Below, in pieces: positions 35,143 through 44,401 of a stretch of 64,000 nucleotides of DNA. The notes beneath the pieces are model-generated. The model was given only the letters and a program-made list of their open reading frames with translations, searched no databases and was not told the origin of the DNA. Made by a program: the position numbers and the translations under genes. This stretch comes from Treponema sp. CETP13 (GTDB taxonomy: Bacteria; Spirochaetota; Spirochaetia; Treponematales; Treponemataceae): NCBI GenBank assembly GCA_001885315.1, contig MLPZ01000001.1:1-64000 (forward strand). Direction: 5' to 3'. Numbering within the stretch: position 1 is the stretch's first letter; each line of letters opens with the position of its first letter.

Positions 35143-37155
35143 ATGATAATAGTACTCGAAAAAAATATACAAAAAGCAGATAAGGAGAATCTTAAAAAAT
35201 TTCTTCAAAGCAATAATTTTAATGTTAATGAAATAGACGGAGAGGAAGAAACTGTTCTTGGAGCCGTTGGCCATTTAGCTATGGACCCTCGAAAAGTTGA
35301 AATAATGCCTGGTGTTTCTAGGGTAATTCCTATTTCTAAACCATATAAAATGGCAAGTCGTGAATTTAAAAGAGATAATTCTATTGTTCAGATTCCAAAT
35401 AATCGAGGACAAATTATTCGCATTGGTGGAATGCGACTTGCTTCTATAGCTGGCCCTTGTGCTGTCGAAAGTGAACAACAAATGATGGATGTTGCAAAAG
35501 CTGTTAGTTCGGCTGGAGCAGTTATGCTTCGAGGTGGGGCTTATAAGCCACGAACAAGTCCATATTCTTTTCAAGGGCTGGGAGAAGAGGGTGTAATTTT
35601 ACTAAAAAAAGCTGGTGATAAATATGGATTGCCCGTTGTTACTGAAATTGTTGCTTCTGAGTATTTGCCAATTATGATAAAGCATGGTGTTGATTGTTTG
35701 CAAGTTGGCGCTCGTAACATGCAAAACTTTGAAATGCTAAAAAAAATAGGAGCTACCGGAAAACCTGTTATCTTAAAAAGAGGGTTAGCTGCAACTATAG
35801 AAGAGTGGCTTATGGCAGCAGAATATTTACTTTCAAGCGGTTCAAAAGATGTTATTCTTTGTGAGCGAGGTATTCGTACTTACGAGAAAGCTACCCGTAA
35901 TACACTAGATTTATCTGCTATTCCTGTTGTAAAAAGCCTTACCCATTTACCTGTAATTGTTGACCCAAGTCATGCAGTTGGAATTAGGTCTAAAGTTCCT
36001 CCAATGGCATTAGCGGCAGTAGCAGCAGGTGCTGATGGCATAATAGTTGAAGTTCATTGTAATCCAGATAAGGCTCTTTCTGACGGCGCTCAATCTTTAT
36101 TTCCTGAACAATTTGATAAATTGCTTAGAGATATAGACGTTCTTGCTCCTGTTGTTAATAAAGAAACGACACGTATTAGAGGCGCAGTCGTTAATTTAAA
36201 TACGGCAGCAAAAAATGTAAAAGATGGCTCACAACCAACACAAACAAAAGTTAGTTGTGCATATTCTGGATCACGAGGTGCATATGCAGAGCAAGCTATA
36301 ATGCATTATTTTGATGGTGAAGCAGAATCAAAGCCATGTGCTAATTTTAGAGAAGTCTTTCAAGCTGTAAATAATGGTGAATCTGATTGTGGAATGGTTC
36401 CAATTGAAAATAGTTTGGCAGGATCTGTATACGAAAATTATGATAATTTAGTACGGTTTGAAGATATTTCAATAGTTGGTAGTATTAAATTGCGCATAGA
36501 GCATTCTTTGCTTTCAAATGAAGGTTCATCAATTGATACTATTAAAACTGTTTATTCTCATCCACAGGGGTTTGCCCAATGTTCAGATTTTTTAGCTTTA
36601 CATCCTACATGGAAGCAAGTTGAATGTTTGTCTACAACTGCTGCTGCTAAAATGGTTGCAACAAAGGGATCTTCTGATGTTGCTGCAATTGCTTCTGTGC
36701 AGGCTTGTAATAGTTCTGAAAATTGTAAAAAATTAAATGTCCTTAAATGTGGTATAGAATCGGATCCTCGTAATTACACTCGTTTTCTACTAATTAGTAG
36801 TGTGACACAAAACAGTAGTGTCAATTCCGTTGAATCTAAATTGATTCAACTTTTACAGCCATCAAATGGTATTAAAATGGCCAGTTTTGCATTTATCGCC
36901 GGAAATCACAGTGGTGCTTTACATGAAAGTCTTGGAGTTTTTACTGACTTAGACCTTAATTTAACACGTTTAGAATCTCGTCCTATTCAAGGACAACCAT
37001 GGCGATATATGTTCTATGCCGATGTTGAATTGAGAAGAAACGGTAAAAACTTCGATGAGAGCGAAACCGCTACATTATTACAAGCTGCGAAAGAACAATT
37101 AAACAAAACGACTGAAGAAGTTCATTTGCTTGGGGTTTATATAGAAATAAATTAA
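35143..37155 (+). CDS. Fused DAHP synthase - prephenate dehydratase
   Basis: A 670-residue two-enzyme fusion. Residues 1-75 are the ferredoxin-like regulatory domain of type I-beta DAHP synthase; 85-345 the catalytic barrel (SIAGPCAVESEQQ, RGGAYKPRTSPYSFQG, GVDCLQVGARNMQNF, IVDPSHAVG). After a linker (345-368) comes prephenate dehydratase (AYSGSRGAYAEQA, VPIENSLAGSVYENY, NYTRFLLIS), then an ACT domain with SGALHE and LTRLESRP, the phenylalanine-binding motifs. The chorismate mutase domain that normally accompanies PheA is absent. The fusion thus joins the first step of the shikimate route and the phenylalanine-specific step, and could let one ACT domain feed back on both. AAAGGA precedes ATG. 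Confidence 0.94.
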   Translation: MIIVLEKNIQKADKENLKKFLQSNNFNVNEIDGEEETVLGAVGHLAMDPRKVEIMPGVSRVIPISKPYKMASREFKRDNSIVQIPNNRGQIIRIGGMRLASIAGPCAVESEQQMMDVAKAVSSAGAVMLRGGAYKPRTSPYSFQGLGEEGVILLKKAGDKYGLPVVTEIVASEYLPIMIKHGVDCLQVGARNMQNFEMLKKIGATGKPVILKRGLAATIEEWLMAAEYLLSSGSKDVILCERGIRTYEKATRNTLDLSAIPVVKSLTHLPVIVDPSHAVGIRSKVPPMALAAVAAGADGIIVEVHCNPDKALSDGAQSLFPEQFDKLLRDIDVLAPVVNKETTRIRGAVVNLNTAAKNVKDGSQPTQTKVSCAYSGSRGAYAEQAIMHYFDGEAESKPCANFREVFQAVNNGESDCGMVPIENSLAGSVYENYDNLVRFEDISIVGSIKLRIEHSLLSNEGSSIDTIKTVYSHPQGFAQCSDFLALHPTWKQVECLSTTAAAKMVATKGSSDVAAIASVQACNSSENCKKLNVLKCGIESDPRNYTRFLLISSVTQNSSVNSVESKLIQLLQPSNGIKMASFAFIAGNHSGALHESLGVFTDLDLNLTRLESRPIQGQPWRYMFYADVELRRNGKNFDESETATLLQAAKEQLNKTTEEVHLLGVYIEIN

Positions 37156-37179
37156 GTTTTAAGAGTTTGGAGGCAAAAT

Positions 37180-37701
37180 ATGAATGCAGAAGAATCAAAA
37201 AAATATGTTTTATCAGTATTGGTAGAAAATCATGCGGGTGTTTTGAGTCGTGTAGCTGGATTATTCAGTCGTCGTGGCTATAATATTGATAGTTTAACTG
37301 TTGGTGAGACACATCATCCAGGGCGTTCTCGCATGACTATTGTAGTAACTGGAGATGATAATATACTTGAGCAAATCACCAAACAATTAGGTAAATTAGT
37401 TGAAGTTATTTCAATTCAGCATTGCAAAACAGATGAAACAGTTGTTCGTGAAATGACACTTATAAAAGTTTCGGCCCCTGTAGACTCACGTAGTGGCATT
37501 ATTCAGACAGCAAATATTTTTCGTGCACGTATTGTCGATGTTGCAGAAGAATCTCTTATTATTGAAGCGACAGGGAGCCAAGACAAGGTTGGAAGCCTAA
37601 TAAAATTACTTGAACCATTTGGCATCCTTGAATTAGTCCGTACTGGTCTTACTGCAATGCAACGAGGTCCTGGGATATTGGATCCTCATTGTAATAGTTA
37701 A
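37180..37701 (+). CDS. ilvN: Acetolactate synthase small (regulatory) subunit
   Basis: A 173-residue IlvN/IlvH protein. The N-terminal ACT domain (VLSVLVENHAGVLSRVAGLF and then SRRGYNIDSLTVGETHHP) is the standard valine-binding domain, followed by the C-terminal ALS_ss domain (LIKVSAPVDSRSGIIQTANI). It would activate and give valine sensitivity to the catalytic subunit IlvB, which is not in this window. TTGGAGG precedes ATG. Only 24 bases from the fused aromatic gene and 26 from cimA, so it belongs to the same operon. Confidence 0.94.
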   Translation: MNAEESKKYVLSVLVENHAGVLSRVAGLFSRRGYNIDSLTVGETHHPGRSRMTIVVTGDDNILEQITKQLGKLVEVISIQHCKTDETVVREMTLIKVSAPVDSRSGIIQTANIFRARIVDVAEESLIIEATGSQDKVGSLIKLLEPFGILELVRTGLTAMQRGPGILDPHCNS

Positions 37702-37727
37702 TAGTCGAATTCTTTGGAAGGATAAAT

Positions 37728-39350
37728 ATGTCAAAAAAAAAGATAGCAATACTTGATTCAACATTACGTGATGGAGCCCAAGGCGAAGGAATTAGCTTTT
37801 CTGTTCTTGATAAATTACATATTGTGCAAGCTCTCGATGAACTAGGAGTTTCATATATAGAAGCGGGGAATCCAGGCTCTAATCCAAAAGATTTAGAATT
37901 TTTTCAAAAACTTAAAACCCTTAAACTTACTAATTCTGAAATTGTTGCATTTGGTTCAACACGGCGAAAAGGTATTGCTTGTGCTGATGATCCAAATCTA
38001 GAAAGTCTTTTAAATGCAGAAACCAATACTGTAGTGTATTTTGGAAAATCATGGGACTTTCAGGTTACAGATATTCTTCATGCTAGTCTTGAAGAAAATC
38101 TGGATATGATTAGAGAAACAGCGAGTTTTTTATGCGATGCAGGCCGTTCTGTTATCTTTGATTCGGAACATTTTTTTGATGCATGGCAGTCAAATCCCGA
38201 GTATGCAATGAAAACTCTTCATGCAGCTGTTGATGGGGGATCCCATCTTCTTGTTCTTTGTGATACAAAGGGTGGCTCCATGATGGATTTTATTGCAGAA
38301 ACAACCAAGATTGTAGTAAAAGAATTTTCAAATGTAAAAACGAAAAGTGGCAAACCTGTTCAAATTGGTATACATACACACAATGATTGCGGTTTAGCAG
38401 TTGCAAATTCTATTGTTGCAACAAATTGTGGAGCTACTCATGTACAAGGGACATTGCTTGGGTTTGGTGAGAGAACAGGCAATGCTAATCTTTCTACAAT
38501 TATTGGGAATTTAGAACTTAAAAAAGATGTTCAATGTTTACCTGAAGACCATTTAAAGAAATTAACCCAGATTTGTCATCGAGTTACAGAAATTTCTAAT
38601 ATACTTCCAGATAATGGTATGCCTTATATTGGAGCGAGTTCATTTGCTCATAAAGCAGGGATGCACATTGATGCTGTTACAAAAAATCCGTTTGCATATG
38701 AACATGTAGATCCAACTGTTGTTGGTAATCAAAGAAGCTTTTTGATGAGTGAAGTTGCAGGTCGCTCTCTTGTGCTTGATAAAATTAAAAAATTTGATTC
38801 AACTATTAAAAAAGGCGATTCTATTGTTGCAGAGATTACAAAGAGAGTAAAAGAGTTAGAACACCAAGGCTATCAATTTGAAGGAGCAGAAGGCTCTTTT
38901 GAATTATTAGTACGTAAAATCATTGGTAAGTATCGTCCTTTTTTTAAGCTTCATTATTATAAAACATATGGCGAAAAACCTCGCTTAGATGAACACCTTT
39001 GTTCCTTTGCACAATTAAAGATTGAAGTTGAAGGAGATTTTGCCGTCACAGCAGGAGAAGGGGATGGACCTGTTAATGCTCTTGATAATGCTTTACGAGC
39101 TGCTTTAGAGAGATTTTATCCAGCTGTTAATTCTGTTCGTTTGACAGATTATAAAGTTCGTGTTCTTGATGGGAAAAGTGCGACTGCTTCTAAAGTTCGT
39201 GTTCTTATCGATTCTACAGATGGTTTTTATTCTTGGTCTACAGTTGGAGTTAGTTCTGATCTTATGGAGGCTTCTTGGCTTGCTCTAGTCGATTCTTTTG
39301 AATACAAGCTTATAAAGGATGTCGAGGCGAAGTTTAAACAGTTTATGTAA
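37728..39350 (+). CDS. cimA: (R)-citramalate synthase
   Basis: A 540-residue LeuA-like enzyme condensing pyruvate and acetyl-CoA to citramalate, the entry to isoleucine that bypasses threonine deaminase. The catalytic start LDSTLRDGAQGEGISFS, the metal-site HTHNDCGLAVANSI, GTLLGFGERTGNANL, and the C-terminal LeuA regulatory domain (from about 400, with DGKSATASKVRVLIDSTDG) agree with the CimA subgroup instead of 2-isopropylmalate synthase. Length is typical. GGAAGG precedes ATG; a strong terminator follows, ending the operon begun by thrA. Confidence 0.93.
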   Translation: MSKKKIAILDSTLRDGAQGEGISFSVLDKLHIVQALDELGVSYIEAGNPGSNPKDLEFFQKLKTLKLTNSEIVAFGSTRRKGIACADDPNLESLLNAETNTVVYFGKSWDFQVTDILHASLEENLDMIRETASFLCDAGRSVIFDSEHFFDAWQSNPEYAMKTLHAAVDGGSHLLVLCDTKGGSMMDFIAETTKIVVKEFSNVKTKSGKPVQIGIHTHNDCGLAVANSIVATNCGATHVQGTLLGFGERTGNANLSTIIGNLELKKDVQCLPEDHLKKLTQICHRVTEISNILPDNGMPYIGASSFAHKAGMHIDAVTKNPFAYEHVDPTVVGNQRSFLMSEVAGRSLVLDKIKKFDSTIKKGDSIVAEITKRVKELEHQGYQFEGAEGSFELLVRKIIGKYRPFFKLHYYKTYGEKPRLDEHLCSFAQLKIEVEGDFAVTAGEGDGPVNALDNALRAALERFYPAVNSVRLTDYKVRVLDGKSATASKVRVLIDSTDGFYSWSTVGVSSDLMEASWLALVDSFEYKLIKDVEAKFKQFM

Positions 39351-39355
39351 ATTTA

Positions 39356-39387
39356 ATAAAGTCTGTGAAAAACAGGCTTTTTTTTTG
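39356..39387 (+). terminator. Terminator after cimA
   Basis: AAAGTCTGT (39358-39366) pairs with ACAGGCTTT (39372-39380), with one G-T wobble, and is followed by a run of nine T. It separates leuB from the upstream operon. Confidence 0.92.
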
Positions 39388-39392
39388 TCTAC

Positions 39393-39450
39393 TTTACAAA
39401 ATGTTTTGTTAAGTATATTATTTATTAATACTACAGATAATTTAGTATTA
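39393..39450 (+). promoter_or_regulatory. leuB promoter with two inverted repeats
   Basis: TTTACA (39393-39398), 17 bases, TATTAT (39416-39421) form a good promoter. ACAAAA-TG-TTTTGT (39396-39409) overlaps the -35 box and spacer. A second pair, TAATACT/AGTATTA (39426-39432, 39444-39450), covers the transcription start region. Both look like regulator sites, or the second like a leader hairpin. Confidence 0.65.
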
Positions 39451-39467
39451 GTACAGGAGATTTTGAT

Positions 39468-40556
39468 ATGGAAAAGAAGATAGCTCTTATTCCTGGAGAT
39501 GGAATTGGTCCCGATATTATAAAACAGGGTGTTCGTGTTTTAGATGCTGTTGCAAAAAAATGTGGACATGTTTTTAATTACGAAACAGTTTTGGCTGGTG
39601 GATGTGCGATTGATAAATTTGATAATCCTTTACCTAAAGAAAGTTTAGATACTTGTTTAGCCGCAGATTCTGTTCTTTTGGGTGCCGTTGGTGGCCCTAA
39701 ATGGGATGATGTTCCAAGTAACAAACGTCCAGAGAAAGCTCTTCTAGGTTTACGTGCTGGCATGAAAGTATTTGCTAATTTACGGCCAGCTGTAATGTTT
39801 AAACAACTCTCGGCTGCGTGTCCCTTAAAAGATGAGATTGTAGGAGAAGGTCTAGACATTTTAATTGTTCGTGAACTTACTGGTGGTATTTATTTTGGCG
39901 ATCGTGGAAGAAATGCTGACAATACGGAAGCTTTTGATACTGAAAGGTATAATGTATCTGAAATTGAACGGATTTTAAAAATCGGTTTTGAAAGTGCAAT
40001 GAAACGACAGAAGAAAATGTGTGTTGTTGATAAGGCAAATATACTTGAATCTAGTCGTCTATGGAGAGAAGTTGCAAACAAAATGCATAAAGATTATCCA
40101 GAAGTTGTTTTGGATTTTTTATATGTTGATAATGCAGCAATGCAATTGGTACGTAATCCTCGTCAGTTCGATGTTATTGCAACTAGTAATATGTTTGGAG
40201 ATATACTTTCTGATGAGGCTAGCCAAGTAACAGGTTCTATTGGAATGCTTGCTTCTGCTTCGTTAGGAGATGGTACAGGTCCAGGGTTGTATGAGCCAAT
40301 TCATGGTTCAGCACCTGATATTGCTGGAAAAAATTTAGCTAATCCTTTGGCAACAATTTTAAGCTGTGCAATGATGCTTCGATTTGATTTTAAAATGGAA
40401 AAAGAAGCTCTTATGATCGAAAAAGCAGTAGATACAGTTTTAGATGAAGGATGGAGAACAGGTGATATTGCAGGTTCTGATATTGATGCTATAAAAGCTG
40501 CTGGAAAACTTGTTGGTACAGATAAAATGGGTGATTTAGTTATTAATGCTCTTTAA
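39468..40556 (+). CDS. leuB: 3-isopropylmalate dehydrogenase
   Basis: A 362-residue NAD-dependent beta-decarboxylating dehydrogenase. Family motifs: IALIPGDGIGPDIIKQGVRV at the start, LRPAVMF, IVRELTGGIYFGDRGR, VDKANILESSRLWREV, and the NAD site YEPIHGSAPDIAGKNLANP. LeuB serves leucine synthesis and, in citramalate users, also the third step from citramalate to 2-oxobutyrate, so its place after cimA makes sense. leuC and leuD are not in the window. CAGGAG precedes ATG. It has its own promoter and is followed by a large bidirectional terminator. Confidence 0.96.
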   Translation: MEKKIALIPGDGIGPDIIKQGVRVLDAVAKKCGHVFNYETVLAGGCAIDKFDNPLPKESLDTCLAADSVLLGAVGGPKWDDVPSNKRPEKALLGLRAGMKVFANLRPAVMFKQLSAACPLKDEIVGEGLDILIVRELTGGIYFGDRGRNADNTEAFDTERYNVSEIERILKIGFESAMKRQKKMCVVDKANILESSRLWREVANKMHKDYPEVVLDFLYVDNAAMQLVRNPRQFDVIATSNMFGDILSDEASQVTGSIGMLASASLGDGTGPGLYEPIHGSAPDIAGKNLANPLATILSCAMMLRFDFKMEKEALMIEKAVDTVLDEGWRTGDIAGSDIDAIKAAGKLVGTDKMGDLVINAL

Positions 40557-40645
40557 AAAGAAAAGGGGAGAGTAAAAGGGAAACTGTATTTTATAAAAAA
40601 AAAGAAATTTTAAAATAATAAAAAAATAGAATAAGTAAAAAAATA

Positions 40646-40694
40646 AAAAAGGCAACCGTAGGATACAAAAAATATCATACAGTTGCCTTTTAAT
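40646..40694. terminator. Large bidirectional terminator between leuB and the flavin reductase
   Basis: GGCAAC (40651-40656) pairs with GTTGCC (40682-40687); the stem continues, with single mismatches, through GTA/TAC and GATA/TATC to an A-rich loop. An A-run on the left and TTTT on the right serve both converging genes. Confidence 0.92.
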
Positions 40695-40714
40695 TTATTT
40701 AATAAGTTTCTTAG

Positions 40715-42448
40715 TTATTTTTCAATATAAGCTGCAGCATTTGTACCAGCTATACGTCCAAATATTGCGATGTCGGCTACGGCATTACCACCTAGACGAT
40801 TTCCGCCATGTATACCACCTGTTACTTCTCCAGCAGCAAATAAACCAGGAATAACTTCTCCATCTTTATTAATTACTTCTGTGTTTGTGTTAATTTTAAC
40901 ACCACCCATAGTATGATGGACAGCAGGAGCTACTTCGACAGCATAAAAAGGACCGTTGTCTATTTTTTCTGTTAAATCAAAGCGTCCAAAATCAGGTTCT
41001 TTCCCTGTTTCTACAAATAAGTTATATTGAGTAATTGTTGATGCCAAAGCTTCAGAATCAATCCCAATAGCATTTCCTAATTCTTCAATTGAATCTGCTT
41101 GTGTTAGTAAACCAAGTTTGGCATATGAATTAATTGCAGCCAATCCGTCACGAATATCTTGATCAAAAACAAGGAATGCTGTTCCTCCTGTTTGTTCTAA
41201 TTCTGCTTTAGAAACGACGTCACGGGTTTCAAGCTCTTGAACAAATCGTTTACCTTCTCGGTTAACAAGTATTGCTCCTTGGGCACGAACAGCTTCTGTT
41301 ATCATTATATTTTTTACAGGAACAACAGTAGGATGTGTTTGAATTTGTTCTAAATCAACATAGTCTGCATTAAATGGAGTTACAAGATTTAGACCGTCAC
41401 CGGTTGCACTTGGAGCGTTTGTTGTTCCAAAACCTTCTAATTCAGGTTTATACTTTACAATCATTTCTGGATTCGCGCCAAATCCACCAGAAGCTAAAAT
41501 AACAGCTTTTGCATTAACTGTATAGATTCCGTCTTTTGTTTCAACTTTTACACCAGTTGCTTTACCATTTTCAGAAATAATTTCTATAACCTTGCTATTT
41601 AATCTTATCTCTGCACCGGCTTCTCGAGCTGCTTTATCCATAGCTTTTACAAAATAAGCTCCAATAGCAGATCCATCAGCTGGTTGATGTGTACGAGAAT
41701 TTGTAGATCCACCCATTCTTTTGACACGAGCTAATGCTACTCCGTGTGCGATGAGCCAATCTACTGTTTCTGCAGAATTATTTACAAAGGTGTGTATTAA
41801 TTCAGGGTCTCCTAATTCGTGGCCACCAATAAACGTGTCTTGATAGAATTGTTCATTTGAGTCTTCAACGCCTTGTGCTTTTTGTATAGATGTTTCTGAT
41901 GCGTTTAATCCACCAGTTGCATAGTTTGTGTTACCACCAACCATAGGCATTTTATCAAGTATAATAACAGAAGCCCCTGCATTTTCAGCAGCCGTTGCTG
42001 CTGTTAATCCTGCTCCACCTGCTCCAATAATTACAATATCACAGGTAACATCTTCTAAAACTGCTTTTTCTGTATTTACTGCAGCTACCTTTTCTGTGCT
42101 TGTAACATTAGCAGAGTCGAAAGCAGCTTTTAGGGCAGCTTTTGTTCCGTCTGAGGTATGTGTAGCTCCTGATACTGCATCAAGATTTTCTATGCTTCCG
42201 GTGCTAACAGCTTGTTCTACAATAGTAGTAGCCGCAGGCTGTGCCCAACCAGAATCCTGAATTTCTAAAACTTTAGCATCAGTTAATTTATTATTGTCAA
42301 GAGTGATTTCAACAGTGATAGGACCGCTATGTCCTTCCCCTGTTCCTTTAAAAGAACCACTAATACCACTTTCTTTTTTGCTACATCCCATTAATAAAAA
42401 TAGTGTAGAAATTGCAATCAGTAGAATTGTAGATAGTTTACGATTCAT
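40715..42448 (-). CDS. Exported flavocytochrome-type fumarate/urocanate reductase-like lipoprotein
   Basis: A 577-residue protein. The lipobox FLLMGC (Cys about residue 22) predicts a lipoprotein. Residues 35-110 form an FMN-binding domain with DAVSGATHTS, the target at which ApbE attaches FMN covalently. The rest is a fumarate-reductase-type FAD domain (CDIVIIGAGGAGLTAATAAE; GGNTNYATGG; APAVHHTMGGVKINT; AAGEVTGGIHGGNRLGGNA). Such proteins reduce fumarate, urocanate or other enoates outside the membrane as electron sinks. Substrate is uncertain. GGAGG five bases before ATG at 42448 settles the start; the frame otherwise extends 17 codons upstream. No apbE or electron donor gene is adjacent. 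Confidence 0.88.
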   Translation of the reverse strand: MNRKLSTILLIAISTLFLLMGCSKKESGISGSFKGTGEGHSGPITVEITLDNNKLTDAKVLEIQDSGWAQPAATTIVEQAVSTGSIENLDAVSGATHTSDGTKAALKAAFDSANVTSTEKVAAVNTEKAVLEDVTCDIVIIGAGGAGLTAATAAENAGASVIILDKMPMVGGNTNYATGGLNASETSIQKAQGVEDSNEQFYQDTFIGGHELGDPELIHTFVNNSAETVDWLIAHGVALARVKRMGGSTNSRTHQPADGSAIGAYFVKAMDKAAREAGAEIRLNSKVIEIISENGKATGVKVETKDGIYTVNAKAVILASGGFGANPEMIVKYKPELEGFGTTNAPSATGDGLNLVTPFNADYVDLEQIQTHPTVVPVKNIMITEAVRAQGAILVNREGKRFVQELETRDVVSKAELEQTGGTAFLVFDQDIRDGLAAINSYAKLGLLTQADSIEELGNAIGIDSEALASTITQYNLFVETGKEPDFGRFDLTEKIDNGPFYAVEVAPAVHHTMGGVKINTNTEVINKDGEVIPGLFAAGEVTGGIHGGNRLGGNAVADIAIFGRIAGTNAAAYIEK

Positions 42449-42631
42449 ATTGACCTCCAAAATAAATATAAGAAAAATGTATGTTAAAATTGTTAGCATA
42501 CATTTTTCTAAAGTTAAAATAATATTTTATCGATTAAAGGTCAATAGATAAAATAAAATATCTTAAAAAAACTTTAAATATAAAAAATCTCCATAATATA
42601 AAACCAATACAAAGACTTTTGATAGAAAAAT

Positions 42632-44359
42632 TTAAAGACGACCTATAAAAATACGGGTAAAGATGTTTCCTACACCTTTTCGTGGAGGTTTTTGTTTGGC
42701 TTTTTTAGGTTTGATTGCTGTTTTTACAGGTGTCTTTGAAGTTTTAAAATTCTTATTTTGATATTTATTTTGGTTTTTAGGATTAGTTTTCCCGTTTTTA
42801 TTAGTGTGTTTCCTGGTATAATTTTTTGAACTATTGATATTTCTTGTTGTAGAGGTTGCCGTTTTATCTGCAGGGGAGCTATATTTTTCGCGATAAAGCT
42901 TCATTCTTTCTTCAAAGGACATTTGAGACATATCTCGATTGTCTATATTGCTCTTAGTGTTTTGACGGTAGCTTTTGTTTGTTTGTTTTCCTTTGTAATT
43001 ATTTTGTTCTGGTTTTTTAGAGTTTTGCATTCTTTCAGAATTCTTTTTCTTATCATATGTTCTATTAGTGCTTTTTTTGTCATGGTGATTATCAGTGTAA
43101 CGGTTAGCGTGTTGTGTCCTCGAATTACGAGATCTTGTGTCTTTCCCGTTGTTCCTTCCATTACGATTTTCATAGCGCTTGTCAGCAAAATTTCCGGTAC
43201 GAATATATGTTCCAGCACTTTTGTCTTCTGTAAACATTTCACTATCTGCTACTTGTGAAGGTATTGTAGCCCCAGCATAACGTTCTATAGCGGGTAGATT
43301 ATACACATCTTGCTCACTACAAAAGGTGTATGCTAAACCTGATTTTCCAGCACGTGCTGTACGGCCAATTCTATGAATATAATTTTCTGCTTCATTTGGT
43401 AAGTCATAGTTTACAACCATGCTCAAGTTATCTACATCGATACCTCGAGCAGCAACATCTGTTGCTACTAAGCATTTTAGTGAACCTCGTTTAAATGAAT
43501 CAAGTACTTGCATACGTTTGCTTTGTGGAAGATCTCCAATGATATATTCACATTCTATTCCGTTTATTTTCATTCGTTTAGCAATAACTTCACAAGATCG
43601 TTTTGTATTACAAAATACAATTAAACTCTCAGGTTTTTCTTTTGTAATTATTCCAAGTAAAAGTTTCATTTTGTCATCGCTAGAAACATGAAAAAGTTTT
43701 TGATTTATTTCTTCTACTGTTATACTTCCAGATTCGATTTCGATTTCTTGAACATCTGTAGTGTATTCCCAAGCAAGATTTTTTACATACGTATTTAGAG
43801 TTGCACTAAAGAGCATTGTTTGCCGGTTTTTATCAGATGGTATGACTTTTATTAGTTTGCGTAAATCTGGATAAAATCCCATATCAAACATTCTATCTGC
43901 TTCGTCAATAACAAGGTATCCAACATTTTTAAAACTCATTTGATTGCTTTCATTTAGATCAATTACCCGTCCTGGAGTACCGATCATAATATTGACACCT
44001 TCCTTTATTGTATTAACTTGTTGCCCATATCCAACTCCTCCATAAAAGCTTCCACTTTTTAAAGAAGTTCCAGACATAAGTTTGCGCGCTTCTTCTTGGA
44101 CTTGGACAGCGAGTTCACGTGTTGGAACCATAATTAAAGCTTGTTTTCGATTTTCATCATCTTGTGTCAACATTTGTTGAATAATTGTAATTAAATAAGC
44201 AGCAGTTTTCCCAGTTCCTGTTTGCGATTGAACATACAAATCTTGTTTGTTTAATGCGGTCTTAATGACTTGCTCTTGAACAGGTGTACACGTTTCGTAT
44301 CCTGCTTTTGCTATTCCAGTTAGTAAGTCTTCATGTAAAGAAAATTCAGTAAATTTCAT
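42632..44359 (-). CDS. DEAD-box RNA helicase with long basic tail
   Basis: A 575-residue helicase. Core motifs are complete: Q-motif region FTEFSLHEDLLTGIAKAGYE, motif I SQTGTGKTAA, Ia PTRELAVQ, Ib TPGR, II VIDEADRMFDMGF, III LFSATL, V DVAARGIDV, VI YIHRIGRTARAGKSG. After about residue 380 the chain becomes rich in Asn, Lys, Arg and Ser, low in complexity and probably disordered, an RNA-binding tail like those of CsdA or RhlE types. The frame extends to a TTG at 44401, but ATG 44359 begins at the normal N-terminus. Roles in ribosome assembly or RNA decay are typical. Confidence 0.93.
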   Translation of the reverse strand: MKFTEFSLHEDLLTGIAKAGYETCTPVQEQVIKTALNKQDLYVQSQTGTGKTAAYLITIIQQMLTQDDENRKQALIMVPTRELAVQVQEEARKLMSGTSLKSGSFYGGVGYGQQVNTIKEGVNIMIGTPGRVIDLNESNQMSFKNVGYLVIDEADRMFDMGFYPDLRKLIKVIPSDKNRQTMLFSATLNTYVKNLAWEYTTDVQEIEIESGSITVEEINQKLFHVSSDDKMKLLLGIITKEKPESLIVFCNTKRSCEVIAKRMKINGIECEYIIGDLPQSKRMQVLDSFKRGSLKCLVATDVAARGIDVDNLSMVVNYDLPNEAENYIHRIGRTARAGKSGLAYTFCSEQDVYNLPAIERYAGATIPSQVADSEMFTEDKSAGTYIRTGNFADKRYENRNGRNNGKDTRSRNSRTQHANRYTDNHHDKKSTNRTYDKKKNSERMQNSKKPEQNNYKGKQTNKSYRQNTKSNIDNRDMSQMSFEERMKLYREKYSSPADKTATSTTRNINSSKNYTRKHTNKNGKTNPKNQNKYQNKNFKTSKTPVKTAIKPKKAKQKPPRKGVGNIFTRIFIGRL

Positions 44360-44401
44360 TTTTACTCTTTTATGTAGTTTGCTTTTTTTCTCGCGACGCA
44401 A

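Noticed and set aside
42923-43258. Plus- and minus-strand open frames within the tail of the DEAD-box helicase
   Set aside because: They are products of the low-complexity Lys/Asn/Arg-rich coding sequence in other frames and have no start signals.
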